Source of the DNA: Chimonanthus salicifolius
Taxonomy: Eukaryota; Streptophyta; Magnoliopsida; Laurales; Calycanthaceae
Assembly (NCBI GenBank): GCA_013350335.1
Contig: CM023535.1
Location: 23,033,746 to 23,097,745 of the forward strand
DNA: 64,000 bases
Reading direction: 5' to 3'
Shown piece after piece: positions 13,351 through 26,055 of this stretch. Each line of letters begins with the position of its first letter. Position 1 is the stretch's first letter. The notes under the pieces are model-generated. The model was not told the DNA's origin. It did no database searches and saw only the letters and a program-made list of their open reading frames with translations. Made by a program: the position numbers and the translations under genes.

Positions 13351-14489
13351 GGGTTCGGCCATGTAGTATGGCCGAACCCCATGGTAGGTGATTAAGTGAT
13401 TTTAATGGGTTTTAAATAATGGAAGCCATGGAAGGTGGTTAATGATTTTAAAGGTTTCAAATGAATGAATGTTAGTGATTTTTAAAGGGGTTTTAAATGA
13501 GGAAAACCATGGAAGATGTTAATGATTTTGATGGCCTCAAAAGTGGTAGATGAAGATGAACCATGAACCATGGGTTCGGCCATGGTGTATGGCCGAACCC
13601 TATGGTGATGTATTTGTAATGTTAATGGGTGTAAAATATGGAAAAATGATGGGGAATGTTGGTAGTTTTGATGGACTCAAAAAATGAACCTAATGTTGAT
13701 CAAAAGGGTGATTTAAATGTATGATGGAATCCTCTCATGGAGGGACTTGTGGTGGATCTAAAATGTAACAAAAAACCCACGAAAAAATGGGGAAAAGACT
13801 TCATGGGTTCGGCCATGGTGTATGGCCGAATCCATGACCCATTTTACAAGTCATTTGATGGGTTAAGTTGGAGTTATGTATGTGTTTAAATTAATGGGGA
13901 TTAGGTTAAATTAAATGGGCTGATTTTAATGATTCTATGACATGATTGGTGAGTCATTAAGGGATCTAAGTTTATGGATAAAAAATGTGGTAAATGATCC
14001 AAGAGAAGTAAGGAGATTAACATCATGGGTTCGGCCATGGTGTATGGCCGAACCCATGACCCATTGAGAGCCATTTTATGGGCTAAGATTAAGGTCTATG
14101 TATGTGATTAAATTAATGGAAATTAGGTTAAGTAAAGGGCTGTTTTTAATGATTTTATGGCATGATTAAATGAGGCACTCATGGATCCAAGTTATGGATC
14201 GGTTATGGACAAAAATTTACAAGGATGGAGGAAGTGTCTAACCATGGAAAAGGAGTGGCATAAATTGTAATTATGGCCAAAATGAAGAACCATGGGTTCG
14301 GCCATGGTGTATGGCCGAACTCCATGGAGGTTGGTCATGGACCTAGGTGCCTTATGATAACCTTAAGTATGGATTAAATGAAGCCTAGGGTGCTGGTTTT
14401 TAAACTCACAAAATTAAGATAATCAATGGATTAAGATATGACCCACAAACCTAATTAGTAGGGTTCGGCCATGGTGTATGGCCGAACCC
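13351..14489. repeat. six dispersed copies of a 29-bp perfect or near-perfect hairpin
   Basis: Copies at 13351-13379, 13572-13600, 13805-13833, 14027-14055, 14294-14322 and 14461-14489. Each has 12-bp arms GGGTTCGGCCAT and ATGGCCGAACCC around a 5-nt loop (usually ggtgt). Spacing is about 167-267 bp, and the sequence between copies is also loosely repeated (gattaaattaatgg...). The arms vary far less than the spacers. Confidence 0.95.
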
Positions 14490-14857
14490 CACTAAGGCAT
14501 ATGTTAGGGACATGGACATAATTAAAACATGGGTTTAATTGTTAATATGTAATAAGTATCGGACATCGCAAGCGGTGCGCCATTGGTGACCGGATTATTG
14601 GACGGAAACACTAAGGAATACTAGTCGGTATTTGGTAGGATTCCAACCTTATTGTAAGCCATGGATTATATGTGTATGGATGTTTCTTGAATTATTTTGG
14701 TAAATCATATGATATGTTTAAGATGGGTTTTTATGGCTATGATTTATATATTATATAGCATATTGCATTTACATCTCATGCATGGCATGGGAGGGATAAG
14801 AATGGAACCGGAGTCCATGCTCCGTCGGGGCGACCGAGAAGCAAACATGGGGATACC

Positions 14858-15030
14858 TTGATGATGGTTTTTCCATCAAGTGAGATATTAGTATTTGTTA
14901 TTATACATTGATGAGGCTTTGCCATCAAGGGGGACACTTGTATTGATTTATCTTGACGAGGCTTTGCCATCAAGGGGGACACTTGTATTGATTTATCTTG
15001 ATGAGGTTTTTCCATCAAGGGGGACATTAT
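14858..15030. repeat. tandem repeat of 45-50 bp, four units, each with a stem-loop
   Basis: Units start at 14858, 14908, 14953 and 14998. Each contains TTGATGAGGCTTTGCCATCA or a variant, in which TTGATG pairs with CATCAA, followed by gggggacacttgtattgatt. It lies near the 3' end of the solo LTR. Confidence 0.9.
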
Positions 15031-15697
15031 GTATGATTGAAAAAGGACATTGTACAATGGTAAGGATGATGGGTGGGACTCATGACATAAGACACCCATG
15101 GCATGGCATTGATTTCATGGTTTTGTTGTATCATTCCCTATATGCATTGTATCACTAATCCTGTGTTAGCCCTACTCGGAGTACCTACTGGGCGCGTTGT
15201 CTAACGCCCTACTTCCACCTTAGCTGATGACGCAGGGGATGGCGGAAATGAAGGACGCGACGGGAGCCAAGCGTAGGAGCTTGGAGGAGCGGGTTAGTTA
15301 ATTTATTTAAGTTTATTTTGGAAATATAATTTGAGTAACTTAACTCGTCGGACTGTAATAATTTAGATTACTTCTATGGCTTGGACTTTACTTTTGGACA
15401 TTATGATTTTGAGCTAATTTAGTATTTTAAGTAATGTAACTTCCTTGCTATAAAAAAAATTGGTAGGATAGACTTTATTTTAATTCCGCGAGCTTACTTT
15501 CTACATGTGAACCGTTCTCGTGAACTTAGTTCCACGCACACGTAGGGTTGGCGAGTTAAGGGCCGGGCTTTAGAAGTTCGGACTTAACTCGCGTCGTGAT
15601 GTCTCGCGCCCTTTGTCACTCTTTATTTAAAAAAAAAAAATAGACTCTGATTTTCGTCTAAGTACCATAGTGAAAAGGGGCGGGACGTTACACATTA

Positions 15698-18059
15698 TTT
15701 TTGGATTTATAAGCCATACATGTACAAGTAGTAGAAACATAATACTCTCTCTAAATTAATAAATATTCATTTATCAATAAATTATTCATTTATTGAAAAA
15801 TTAATAACTCCGCTAAGATAATAATTTCTCTTGGTCCCAAGAGTATTATTTTATAGGGGTTATACTATATAGTTCATTAAATTAATGATATTGGATTAGA
15901 AATTATTGATATATCGATTATAGGAAATAAAGTTCATTTAAATACCTTTATCCATTTGCCATTTAATTTAAACAAATGAATGGACAATTAAGAATTTCAA
16001 TTCAATTCTTTATTTTACTTAATTTAAATAATGCGACTTTATATTTTTAATAATATTTTATAAAAGAATTTATCAACAACTACTTATTTAATTTTGTAAT
16101 AATTATTATATTATGCAATGTAATTTAATGATGATTGACCAAATTCCACCGTATATATTTATACATAGGCTTTGTTTTGATGGGGAGAATTGAGGAGACT
16201 TCTTGAGTTCTCCTATTTGAATCTCTTTTGAAGGAGAAAGTCGGTCTCATGAGAAGCCAAACTTCTCTTGTGCGAGGAGAAAATGGTGTTGTGCACCATT
16301 GCAAGAGAATATTATCTTCTCCTAGAGGATGCAAAATCGTGTTTTGTGCAAGAATCACTTAGATCACACATGGTTATACCTTTATTTTTTTGAGTTCAAT
16401 AAATAATCTAACAAATGGGATTGAAATTTCATTTAGAATTCAATATATAGGCCAAATTTTATTGAAAAATCAAATTTTAGTCACTTTATGTTAGTGGTGA
16501 AACATCCCTACGCATCTTTGCTTTATTTTTTCTAAATCAACAGGTGATTTGGCTATGAAGATCAAGTGAATAAGGTTTCACGGTTAGCCAAAGCAATTGG
16601 AAACATGCTTTGAAAGATGATTGAAGTCGATGGAAGAACTTGGTGAAAGAAGACTATTCTGTCTTGATAGTATTGGTGGAGGTAGTGGTCTTTGAGTAGA
16701 TCCCAACGGTGGTCTCATTGGTGTTGATTGGGGAAACCTTCCAACTTCGCAGTCACAGAGGTGGTGTTGGATGAAACGATACACGACAACAAGAACACTT
16801 AGAGATCTTGGGCCCTTACAATTAGATTGTGCCTTGGGCTAGGAGAAAATACAGGAACCTGATCCAATCGAGGGACATGGGTCGATGATGGAAAGAGAAT
16901 GTTTAAATGACTTAATTGGATCAATTAATTTTGAAGGAACTGAGAATGGTAAAATATTAAGAAGAGAACATGTGAATGATACCTAAAAGGTGTGGATCTA
17001 AAAAATAAAGAGAAAAAGAGGTAGGAGTAACGGATAGTTTTGGTGAAGGTTGTTAAGAGTTTTGATCTTGTAAGGAAATATTTTCTAATAGGGGGGCTTA
17101 TATAATATGATTCTTTTTCTTATACTTTTGTATTTTGTTTTATTTATTTAGATAAGATTTCATTACCGTTAAAAAAAAAAAAAAAGTGAATAGGATTTGA
17201 TTTTTCAATTGAAATTTGGCCCTTAGGTCGATCTTGAAATAACTTTTCAATCCCACTGAATATTTTATTTTAGAAATTCATGATTATATTAAAAATAAAA
17301 AAACTAATATATAACTTATGTGGTCTTGCAAAATTCATCACCCTTAAACTATTCAAATGATTAATTCTCGTCAGAACTTAGAGGGATAGAAGTTCTACTC
17401 ACTTCTTTTACTCTAAGAGAAGTGAAGAGACTTATCCTTACTTTAAGTTCTCTTCAATAAGAGACACCATAGTTTTAGATATTGATTTTTGACTTTTTGC
17501 TATGATTATGTAAAGCGTGATAATATCCTCAAATTCTAAACTAAAGCTTCTAGAACATTCACATGTGTGCATTTCACCATACTAACACAATATAAGAAAC
17601 CTCAATTATTGCATATTATAAGTTAGTTTGTTACCTCACACAGTTAGACATGAGGTTGACTACATAAGGTGACGATGTGTCAACGGTAAAAATCTTTTCT
17701 TGAATATGTGACCTATAACAAATCATATTAATTGAATAAATCAAGTCATGCTTTTTAAAACTGCAAATCAAAGTTTATATATATATATATATATTGTGAG
17801 GTGGCTCCATTTGAGGAATGTGGGAAGGTGGATAGATGAAAGAGAACTCCACTCAGAGGCCTGAAATTCTAATGTGGAAAAATGGTAGTTGAACTATTTG
17901 GAGAAGATGAATAGGTTCTAAGAGGTTCGATATTGAAGAAACTAAACTAATTTTTGAGTTTTCACTTTAGTGGTTTCTCCATTTTTAGTAAGGAACAAAT
18001 TGTTGGTACTCAAGTCTTGCAGTAATCAATGCTCTAAGAAATGTATGGGCTATTACATG
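15698..18059. other. intergenic DNA, no gene seen
   Basis: No gene recognised. It contains a purine/pyrimidine-rich self-complementary stretch at about 16180-16330 (ggagaattgaggagactt and inverted counterparts), a moderately GC-richer stretch at 16540-17060 without a recognisable protein, and a short (TA)n at about 17778-17796. Confidence 0.5.
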
Positions 18060-18973
18060 CGGAAAAAAGAAAGAATATATAGATGAATATACAAGGAAAA
18101 AAAAGGCCTCTATCCTAGTTACATTCCTCAAAATCAAGAAATATTTCATTGATTTGTAGACATTAAACAAATAAAATCCCTTGACCAAGTACCGCTTCAG
18201 GATTAGAAATACACTAAAACTCTCTTCTTTCCCTGGAACAAAAAGTCATCCTCCTTAGGAGAAAAATATGAAGATGAGATTTTATAATAATTGATAACTC
18301 TAGATCTATTGACATGTGGAGAAATGAGTAGCTAGATGTATAGTCATCTAATCTTCTTATATAGATAGAACAAGAGAATATTCATGTCCCATTCTTCGAT
18401 AAATATCTTGTGATGAATTCTGACAGAAAAACCTTTCTACATCCATATATCACACGTGCCCTTTTTCAAAAACTCTTCTGTCATAAGCAAAATTCCTAAA
18501 AAAAATATATCATCGACATTTGCCAAGAAGATCATTCCCCCCTGACATCCTCCTCAAAAGACCTTCCTCAAGATGGCTCTTTCGATTTTCAATATTTAGT
18601 CATGTGCTTCATCTCCATTTCATCTTGATACAATACTAATATAATTTTAGGAAGTTTAAAAGATATGACTTAATTGATTTAACTAGAGTAATTTTTAATA
18701 GGCCATATATACAAAGAAAAACCTTTTAATTAAATTCATCATCATTCATTGGATAGATTCTATATCTAAATGGACAAAATAATACATCGAAAAAACTGTA
18801 TGTGTGATCGTACTTTTAAGGCTCTAACCAATTGAAGGTTCCAATTCTTTAATTAGTTTGTTAATCCCAATACAATATAATATATGCTACAACCTTTCCA
18901 AGAATAAAGTATAGATAAGTAGTTAGAAAGCATTTATTAGTAACATATTAGTAGAAACTAGATGATATAGAAC

Positions 18974-21114
18974 TAGGGGTTTAAATATCGCTGGGGCCGA
19001 TATTCAAATATTGACGATACCAATATATCAGCTGATATATTGGCGATATTTTTCTTTCTCCTCTCAATTTTTTTTTTTCAAAAAATTACAGAAAATGAAG
19101 AAAATTATGGACTTCAATGATATGTAATTTTTTATTTAAATATCGGTCATTTACATATTCAAAAATTATTTTTAAATTACAAACTCGAGAATTTCAAATG
19201 TTTTTAAAAAATGATGAAAAAATACAAAAATGAGTAGAGAATTCTACACACCCCATTATCTTAACCACAACAAGAGATTTATCACTAAAATGACCATCTC
19301 ACACCAAAGGCCCACCGAAAGGAGGACCCACAAGGCAAAAACGGTCCTCTAATGCTTGTGCAGAACCTACATGGGAAAATCCAAAAAAGAAAATAAAAAG
19401 AAATAAGACATCCTCAAAGCCCCAAGCCACCCACCATACCCCCTTTTCCGTGAAGAAAAAAACAACCTTGTCTTCAAGGTTCATGTGAGGCAACCACTGT
19501 TGTAGCAAGGTGTGATTCTCCCATGTAGCATTTTCAAGTCCAATGGACCCATGCCTTCTGGAAGAATTTGGAACCATACTTTGGCCCAATGGAACTCAAG
19601 TATGCAATTGGGTTCAACCTGTGTCTCTCTCATGTTAGAAAATTTAGGCATATGTGTACTGGAGCATGCAGACCTATCGTTTCTTCAAAAAAACCTCAAT
19701 ATATATGCATGCTATTGGAAAATGGAGTCTACAGGAACCTGCTTGCACAACTTCATGCATGCATGATGTTGGAAATCGGAGCCTGCATGCATTCTTGGGC
19801 TAACCATAGATACAAGAGCCATGCATGTATGCTATTGGAACTTTAATCATTCTCCATTGGTATGTCAACCATCGGTACAAGAGCCTGCATGCATTCTTAG
19901 GCTAACCATGGTACAAGTGCCATGCATGCATGTTGTTAGAACTTTAATCATTCTCCATTGGTACATGAAAAGGCCAATCATCGGTACAAGAGCTTGCATG
20001 CATGTTGTTGGAAGTTTAAGCATTCACATACATGGGCTACGCATTAGTAGAAGAGCCTACAGACTGCGTTTGGATAGGGGTAATGGAGGGTAATGTGGGG
20101 TAACCCCCCGTTATCCTTATTTGGTAAAGGAAGCGCGAGGGTAGGGTTTATAAAAAAGGAGGGGGGAGGGTAAAAATTCAATTTTTACCCTCCCCCCTCC
20201 TTTTTTGTAAACCCTTTGGAGCATGGTAGGTTTTCAAGAAACCCTTGCCCTTCAAATTTTTACTCCTCACCCTCCCTTTTTGAAAACCCTTTGGAGCATA
20301 GGGGTTTTCAAGAAACCCTTACCCTCTTTACCCTCTCTTTGCACCTATGGAGCAAAAATATTTTTAAATATTTTTTAATTGATGAATATTATTTAATAAT
20401 TATGTCTCATAAAATTTTATTTTTATTTTTATATTATATGAATTTAATAAAAAAAATAATTCTCATAAAATTATTAATATGTCAGGTTACCCCTCCTTAC
20501 AATTACCAAACAAGATTTTTTTCTCTCAGGATATGTTTTAACTTTACCCCTATAATTATCAAACAAGATAAGGGTAACACCTACATAAGGGTAACTCATG
20601 TTCAAAGATAACCCCTGCTCATGGGTAACTCCTGTGAAATTTACCCCTCATCCAAACACAGCCTACAATGCTAATTCTTCTCTACCCTTCTTATCTCCAC
20701 TTTGAGATTTCAAGTAACTACAAAGTTAGTAATGCAGTGAATATGTAAAATGAGCTTGAAGCTTTTGATAAAGTGCTATTTGTAGTTTTTTTTTAATATT
20801 GCTACTCTTTAACATGAATAATGAATCAAATATTTTAAATGAAATATGAAAATATAAATAAAAGCATTGGATGAATAAAATTCAAGCATTATGACTTAAA
20901 ATCTTGAAGATTGGATTGTCTTCAAGATTTGTTTTTAGAAAAAAAATATAGGCTATCTTTTTTAAAATATTGACTAATTTTAGTTTTTTAATTTTTTTTA
21001 AATATATAAAACCAAATATCGGCCGATATTATGGCCAATATCTATCGTCTGTATCATCCAGGTATTATACTTGTACGGCTGATATGTATCGTATCAGCCG
21101 ATATTTATACCTCT
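18974..21114. mobile_element. hAT-like non-autonomous element of the ATCGGCCGAT family (block A copy 1)
   Basis: Left end TAGGGGTTTAAATATCG and right end with the inverse gatatttatacctct; both ends carry palindromic gatat/atatc motifs (gccgatattc, atcggccgatatt). The CAGGGGT/TAGGGGT termini match copies at 30512 and 57779, whose 8-bp target duplications point to the hAT superfamily. The body has no transposase frame and contains the nested element at 20062-20663. Flanks (tatagaac left, cgtagaaa right) only loosely resemble a duplication. Confidence 0.55.
20062..20663. mobile_element. TIR element, 602 bp, GACTGCGTTTGG ends, nested
   Basis: Left end gactgcgtttggataggggt, right end acccctcatccaaacacagcc. 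TACA flanks both sides (20058-20061 and 20664-20667). It is related to the 7716-9702 element (same termini, same atgtcaggttacccc internal unit). No coding capacity. Confidence 0.75.
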
Positions 21115-21952
21115 CGTAGAAAATTATGATATACAGATAAAATGTATGTCCATATGCATGAAAGTATGAAACAAACTAATGTTTGAACGTAAGCGACTTT
21201 AGTGACAAAATAGCGAACTAAGTTTAAAATCTAGGGACAAGTATGTAATATCGTGATTTTAATGAGTTAAAATCTCGTGTTCGAAATATTAATCACTTCA
21301 AACTCAAATTTTTAAAATATTATATCAACAGAAATTTCATCTATTTCAGCCTAAAATATCAGCAAAATAACAAAATATTGAGATATTTGCGTATCACTCC
21401 CTCTAAATTCTAAACACTTAAGCTAAATTTTCTTTCTCAAGTATTGACATGTAAAAAATTTGGAAGTTGGTCGATACATTACATATCAGCATCAATGACT
21501 CAGAAAAATGAAGGTTGATACGTATTGGCCACAATGCATTGATGCATTGCGCCAGGGGTCCAGACGGGTGACAGACGGGTGTAGACGAATGCCGATATGA
21601 TCATATTGCCACAGTATTTTAATCTCAATTTGTATTTTTATATCTGCTTTTAGACATCTATCAAAAATTAAATTAAAGAATTTTGTCATTATTAGACTTC
21701 AAATATGTGGTGATGGGATAGCCAAGCAACCATAATAATGATATTGTATCACTCACAATACCCTCAATAATTTCGAGATTAGAATTGTCTAATTAGAATT
21801 GTCAAATAGACATCTATCAAAAACGACTAATTTTTTATAGACACGTAACCAGATAAAAATCATTGAACAATTTTAATCATCCTACAGCTAGTTGGTTTGA
21901 AAACCAATTTCTGATAATATTTTGGCACTTTGATACAGTACTTTGAATGATA

Positions 21953-22115
21953 CTTTTTTTGAATTTACATGTGAGAAATTTTGAGATACTCAACGTAAAA
22001 CCCCCACCACAAGTGAACCCACTACTCCTATGGCACACAAAGGTTAGGCCATGGGAACTCGAACCCGCAACCTCCTCCTTACTGAGACGAGAGGCAACTA
22101 GTTGAATTACACCCA
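21953..22115 (-). mobile_element. tRNA-derived SINE, copy shared by both A blocks
   Basis: On the minus strand the head ggtgtaattcaactagttgc resembles a Pol III A box and ggttcgagttc (22055-22065) a B box. The body ends in a T/A-rich tail near 21953. The orthologous copy is at 53398-53557 in block A copy 2, so insertion predates the duplication. Similar to the better-preserved SINE at 22922-23087. Not a tRNA gene: acceptor and anticodon stems are not formed. Confidence 0.75.
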
Positions 22116-22921
22116 TGTGGAAATGGTATTTGACATCCCTTGAGTTGTATGTTTCACCGTTTCAATTTTAAATGGCTACTAATGATCAATAAACATGATG
22201 CTTATTTTAATTGGTAAGTAGCAATTACTGATTAAGAAGAGAACATATAAATTGTTAGTTTTAGGAGAACTTAATAAAAGGAAAAGAAGATTAACAAATG
22301 AAGCTCTTGCTTCTCTGGCATGAGTCAATTCCAATTCTAAATTGTCTAATCAAAATGACATGTGATAGTGATACTGGTGGGTCAAATCATATATCAAGTC
22401 AATGCTCTAATAATTATTTTTTAACAAATTAACTTATTGCCTTTAAATTAGTGTGTTAATAATTAATTAATTAATTTAGAACACGTGACTAAAGTAATCA
22501 TTATAATTATTTGATTAATGTATAATGTTAAATTCGATCTCTCAAAATATTTTTTTTCCCTACTCTACGTTGGAAGTGAGAATAATACCCACAAATACAT
22601 AAAGTCACTTGCAAATCATGCGTATTAAAATAAGACTAAACCTCATACCATTAATTTAATCTTGAAAACTTTTTACCAGTAGTCTAAATAAATGCTATAG
22701 GCCTAACCATACTTGTTTGGTCATCTAAATTTTTAAAAAATTATCCTTATTTTATTGCATTTTTTATTGGTAAGAAGTTGACTTTAAATCTTAAAGAGCC
22801 AATCTATAATAATAAAGCTACAAACAACTTTTATGTGGAAGAGAAAGAGTAGGAATATTAAAAATTTGTGGAAGAGCCACAGAACTGGATAAAATTAATG
22901 AACTTCCACTTTATAAAGATT

Positions 22922-23087
22922 TTTTTTTCTTTTTTTTTTTAATTTACGTGTAAAAAACTGTGAGATATCCAGCGTAAATTTCTCACGGGTGGATCTCTAC
23001 CCGTAAAGTACACCAAGTTTAGGCCATGGGGTTCGAACCCATGACCTCCTGCTTTCTGAGGTGGGAAGGTAACCAGCTGAGCTACAC
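22922..23087 (-). mobile_element. tRNA-derived SINE with 10-bp target duplication
   Basis: Minus strand: A-box-like tagctcagctgg, B box GGTTCGAACCC (within 23028-23040), and a tail of A residues (T-run at 22922-22940 on the plus strand). TATAAAGATT flanks it at 22912-22921 and 23088-23097. The equivalent position in block A copy 2 (about 54380-54392, cataaagattctttc) is empty, which proves insertion after the block duplicated. Confidence 0.9.
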
Positions 23088-23801
23088 TATAAAGATTCTT
23101 CCAAGCATCAGCTAACTAACCCTAGTGGACCTCAGGTGAAGTCCATACTAGAAATAGATTTACTAATATGCAACATTGATTTTGCACGAGTGCATAAGAT
23201 AATATTCTTTCCACTTTTAGGTGTGTTTATGGATAATAACTAATTTGATAGGTTTATGTTTGTGCAAAAAGTTTGGATAAAATTATTTAGACTGAATTAA
23301 ATAAATAATTTTTAACTTTTTAATTCTTAACTATTTTAAATTATTTTTATTTTTTACTAATAATAAATATAAAAAGATGAAAATATCACTTAATTATTCT
23401 AATCAATAAGTCTTTTATTATTTTATAACATAAATTTCTTCAATAGATACATTGTCGTCACTTATGAGTAAAAGTTGTAAATTTGTAACGATTTAGTGTT
23501 AGTATTTTATATTTATATGACTCTGATAACGATTAAAATTTTATTGAGTCAAATCAAATTCATAATAATCCCGTATTTACTTGAAAAATATTGTCCATAT
23601 ACGACTTTGATTGATTAATCATCAATGATAACCAAATAGAGTAATATACATACATTTATCCATGTAACGTTTATCAGATTGTCACTTGAGACCCTTCTTC
23701 CCATTGGATCAAGGGGAGTCTTACTCGTTCTCATGAAGTCATTATTCCAGTCTACAAGCCTACATACACAGTTAGCTTTAGTTTTGAGTACAAACTACAA
23801 A

Positions 23802-23844
23802 GTCACCCATCGGTAAGAGAAATCTTCCAACGAGTCTTTAATAA
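23802..23844 (+). promoter_or_regulatory. degenerate USE plus TATA-like box of U3 copy 1
   Basis: GTCACCCATCG at 23802-23812 matches the plant snRNA upstream sequence element (RTCCCACATCG) with two changes. TTTAATAA at 23837-23844 follows after a 24-bp gap, and the RNA start lies about 31 bp further. The close spacing is the known Pol III arrangement of plant U3 and U6. The damaged USE suggests weak or lost activity. Confidence 0.6.
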
Positions 23845-23867
23845 GAGAGGAACAAGGATAGAAGATT

Positions 23868-24066
23868 ACGATTTTACTTGAACAGGATCTGTTCTATAGA
23901 ATCGTACTTCCTTATCCTTAGGTTCTAAGGAGACGGGCCATCAAGTCTGGTAGATGAAGTATGACCGTCCGATCAGAGCGTGATTAATGGTCAAGATCTG
24001 TGGCTGTAGAGGATCGTTCTCAGCCGTTAATCTGACTGGGGTGATCTGTCGTTTGTCTGACAGACT
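23868..24066 (+). ncRNA. U3: U3 snoRNA gene copy 1 (13-nt internal deletion)
   Basis: U3 is the box C/D snoRNA that base-pairs with pre-rRNA for early 18S processing. The 5' part acttgaacaggatctgttct is the plant U3 box A/A' region. A C'-like box (agatgaag), box B GAGCGTGA (23976-23983), box C ggtgatc and box D GTCTGA (24055-24060) follow in order. Compared with copy 2 it lacks about 13 nt, consistent with deletion between two agatctg repeats, and has scattered substitutions. A T-run from 24076 could terminate Pol III. With its damaged USE it may be a young pseudogene. Confidence 0.8.
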
Positions 24067-25365
24067 TTAAAAACATTTTTTTTTTCTTCATCCGAATGTA
24101 TTAGGCTGAGATGATATCCCAGATCAAATCCTGATGGGCAGGCCCAATCTGAGCCATCTAATTTTTGTTCCTTTGTTTTGATGTCTTTACTGTCATCATT
24201 AAAAAAAGAAAAAATTGAAAATATGTATATTATTTGAGGTATCGGTCGGTTGTCTGACAGACTATCAACAATTTTAATTTTGATTCTTAACCAAAGGCTG
24301 AAATGATACTGTTTAGGCAATCAATCCTATGGTTGAGATTGTATAGATCAACAACCAGACTCAATGAGATCTAAGTATCTGAACAGAATCAAACAAGTGT
24401 GGGAGAAATTTGAGATGATCCAGATCCTAGTTTAAATCCTGAGGGGCAGGCCCAATTTAAGGCATCTAATTTAAAAGATACAAAATATATAAGATATGCA
24501 AAATAAATAAGATAATTTATTGAGAATTTATCTTAATAAGTTAGGTTTTATATACATAGGTAAAAAATTAAAAATGACACCCTTATACATATCACCACGT
24601 GTATCCATGATTTATATGGTATCAATGTAAAATGTCGATATAGTTTCTCTCCTCCTTTTTTTTGAAAAAAACTTATAAAAGCTATAAGAAAAATAGGAAA
24701 AAAAGTAAATAACCTTAAGGGTTAAAAATTTTATACCAATAAAGCATGTCTCAAAAATTTGAAAAATATTTTAAAAGTGAAGAAAATAGAAAATCAATAT
24801 GAGGAAATAACTAATATGAAATTCATGTTCTCTACTATCCTATGGTATACGTATCTTCTTCTATTACAATTCATAATTTTTTTTATCGTAAAAACTCTAA
24901 ATTTGAAAGTTGTTGGAAACCTATAAAAATCACACAAGAACCTGGAACTATATCAATCATATTAAGGGCTTTTTATTTAAAAATAAAAATAACCGACAGT
25001 TTGTCGTATTGGTCTATACTATAACTGTATGGCTGATAGATATCAGCACATATAAAATCGATACTTATCGACTAGTATGATACATATCAATCATTCTTTT
25101 AACCCCTACGTAGTGGGTACATATCCACCGTCTATTAAAAAAATTATATTTTAAAATTTCAAATTTCACTAATGGATATTGAATAAATAAGACCTGATCT
25201 TATTTATGTCTCTGTGTCTAATCATTTCACCTAAATGCAAAAATGTATAATGATGGATGCAATGTGGAGGAGAAGATGCAAAATGTGTACAATATGTCAA
25301 TGTGCAAAACAATGTATAGACTATAGATAAGGCAGGAGCGGTAACCAGCTCAGTGTGGGCATTGT

Positions 25366-25569
25366 TGTGTAAGTCCCACGTTGGAAGTAAGGGAAAATTT
25401 CTTGGGGTTTATAAAAGGCTATCCATGATAACTTAGTGTGACGCGTTTTGGGCCTACCGTGTGGGCCAGGCCCAAGGTAAAACTGTGAGGGCTCTGTTTT
25501 TGGGCCCAGAGAGGATAATTTCACACTGAATTTAAGCCCTAAGCCTTGTGTTCGGATCGGGTCGTTACA
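25366..25569 (+). mobile_element. LTR-like remnant, about 204 bp, with TCCCACG motif
   Basis: Begins TGTGTAAGTCCCACG and ends cggatcgggtcgttaca, TG...CA ends, with a TATA-like tttataaaagg inside and the family block gtgggccaggcccaa, then gcccagagaggataat. Same family as 2952-3138. No duplication of flanks seen. It separates block B from block D. Confidence 0.5.
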
Positions 25570-26055
25570 TCTTTCTTCCCACATCCTATTTTATTTTATT
25601 TATTTGTTTATTTAATTAAAGAAAAAATGAGTCATTACACAATCTCTCTGAGTTTTAAAATAGTGATTTTGTGATATCTAGAACATTTTGAAAAATTGGC
25701 TCCATAAGATCTAAATGCCTTGCTTTTTATGATCTATCTTTATTTAATATAAAAGAAATATTTTTAGATGATTCTCAAAATAAATCCTAACTGTTTAATT
25801 AGTCTACATTTAAAATAATTTTATAGAGACAAAATTAGAAAAAATTCATGCAAAAATGCTAATAGAAAAAATATTTAGAATTAGATTTGTGAGTTCTACT
25901 GATTATCACATTTATATCATTTTAATAATTAAAATAAATATATTATGTGTACAGATTGGTAAAAATTAAAAACACTTTTACTTAACATAGAGAAAATGAA
26001 GAAACAAAGATTTTAAGACTAAATATGATGAATTTGAGTGATATATCACACCTAT

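Larger units (their letters stand above)
11646..15692 (+). mobile_element. solo LTR, about 4.05 kb (probably Ty3/gypsy type)
   Basis: Starts TGTAATAGCCCGGG and ends GGGGCGGGACGTTACA, the TG...CA ends of many plant Ty3/gypsy LTRs. The flanks are cattg (11641-11645) and catta (15693-15697), a 5-bp duplication with one mismatch. No gag or pol frame lies inside and no second LTR is seen, so a solo LTR left by recombination is the simplest reading. Inside are a repeated block (gtgggacccacctccacctc and a near copy; 12024-12110 and 12213-12310), six short hairpins (13351-14489) and a 45-bp tandem repeat (14858-15030). The 65-107-codon frames here have no family resemblance. Confidence 0.75.
18060..23110. 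repeat. segmental duplication block A, copy 1
   Basis: Aligns collinearly with 48290-54420: shared starts (aagaatatatagatgaatat, aggcctc...cctagtt) and shared ends (caatctataataataaagct, then aagattcttccaagcatc). Both copies carry the same nested hAT-like element, TIR element and SINE, so those insertions predate the duplication. Copy 1 alone has the SINE at 22922-23087; copy 2 alone has the TRIM-like element at 48388-49632. Confidence 0.85.
23140..25330. repeat. segmental duplication block B, copy 1 (carries U3)
   Basis: Shared with 28376-31065 (copy 2, interrupted near 28860-29240), 41768-44865 (copy 3) and 57190-57760 (copy 4, truncated). Landmarks are ggtttatgtttgtgcaaaa, ttaaaattttattgagtcaa, the U3 gene, then atcaatcctatggttgaga and aatttaaaagatacaaa. 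At its right end (24590-25110) lies an old member of the ATCGG family (gctgatagatatcagc, aacccctacg). Confidence 0.8.

Noticed and set aside
12592..15158. Several 65-107-codon frames
   Set aside because: They lie in the solo LTR and follow its hairpins and tandem repeats; no family resemblance.
23028..23090. tRNA gene (good A and B boxes)
   Set aside because: No acceptor or anticodon stem forms, and the unit has a target duplication and tail; it is a SINE head.
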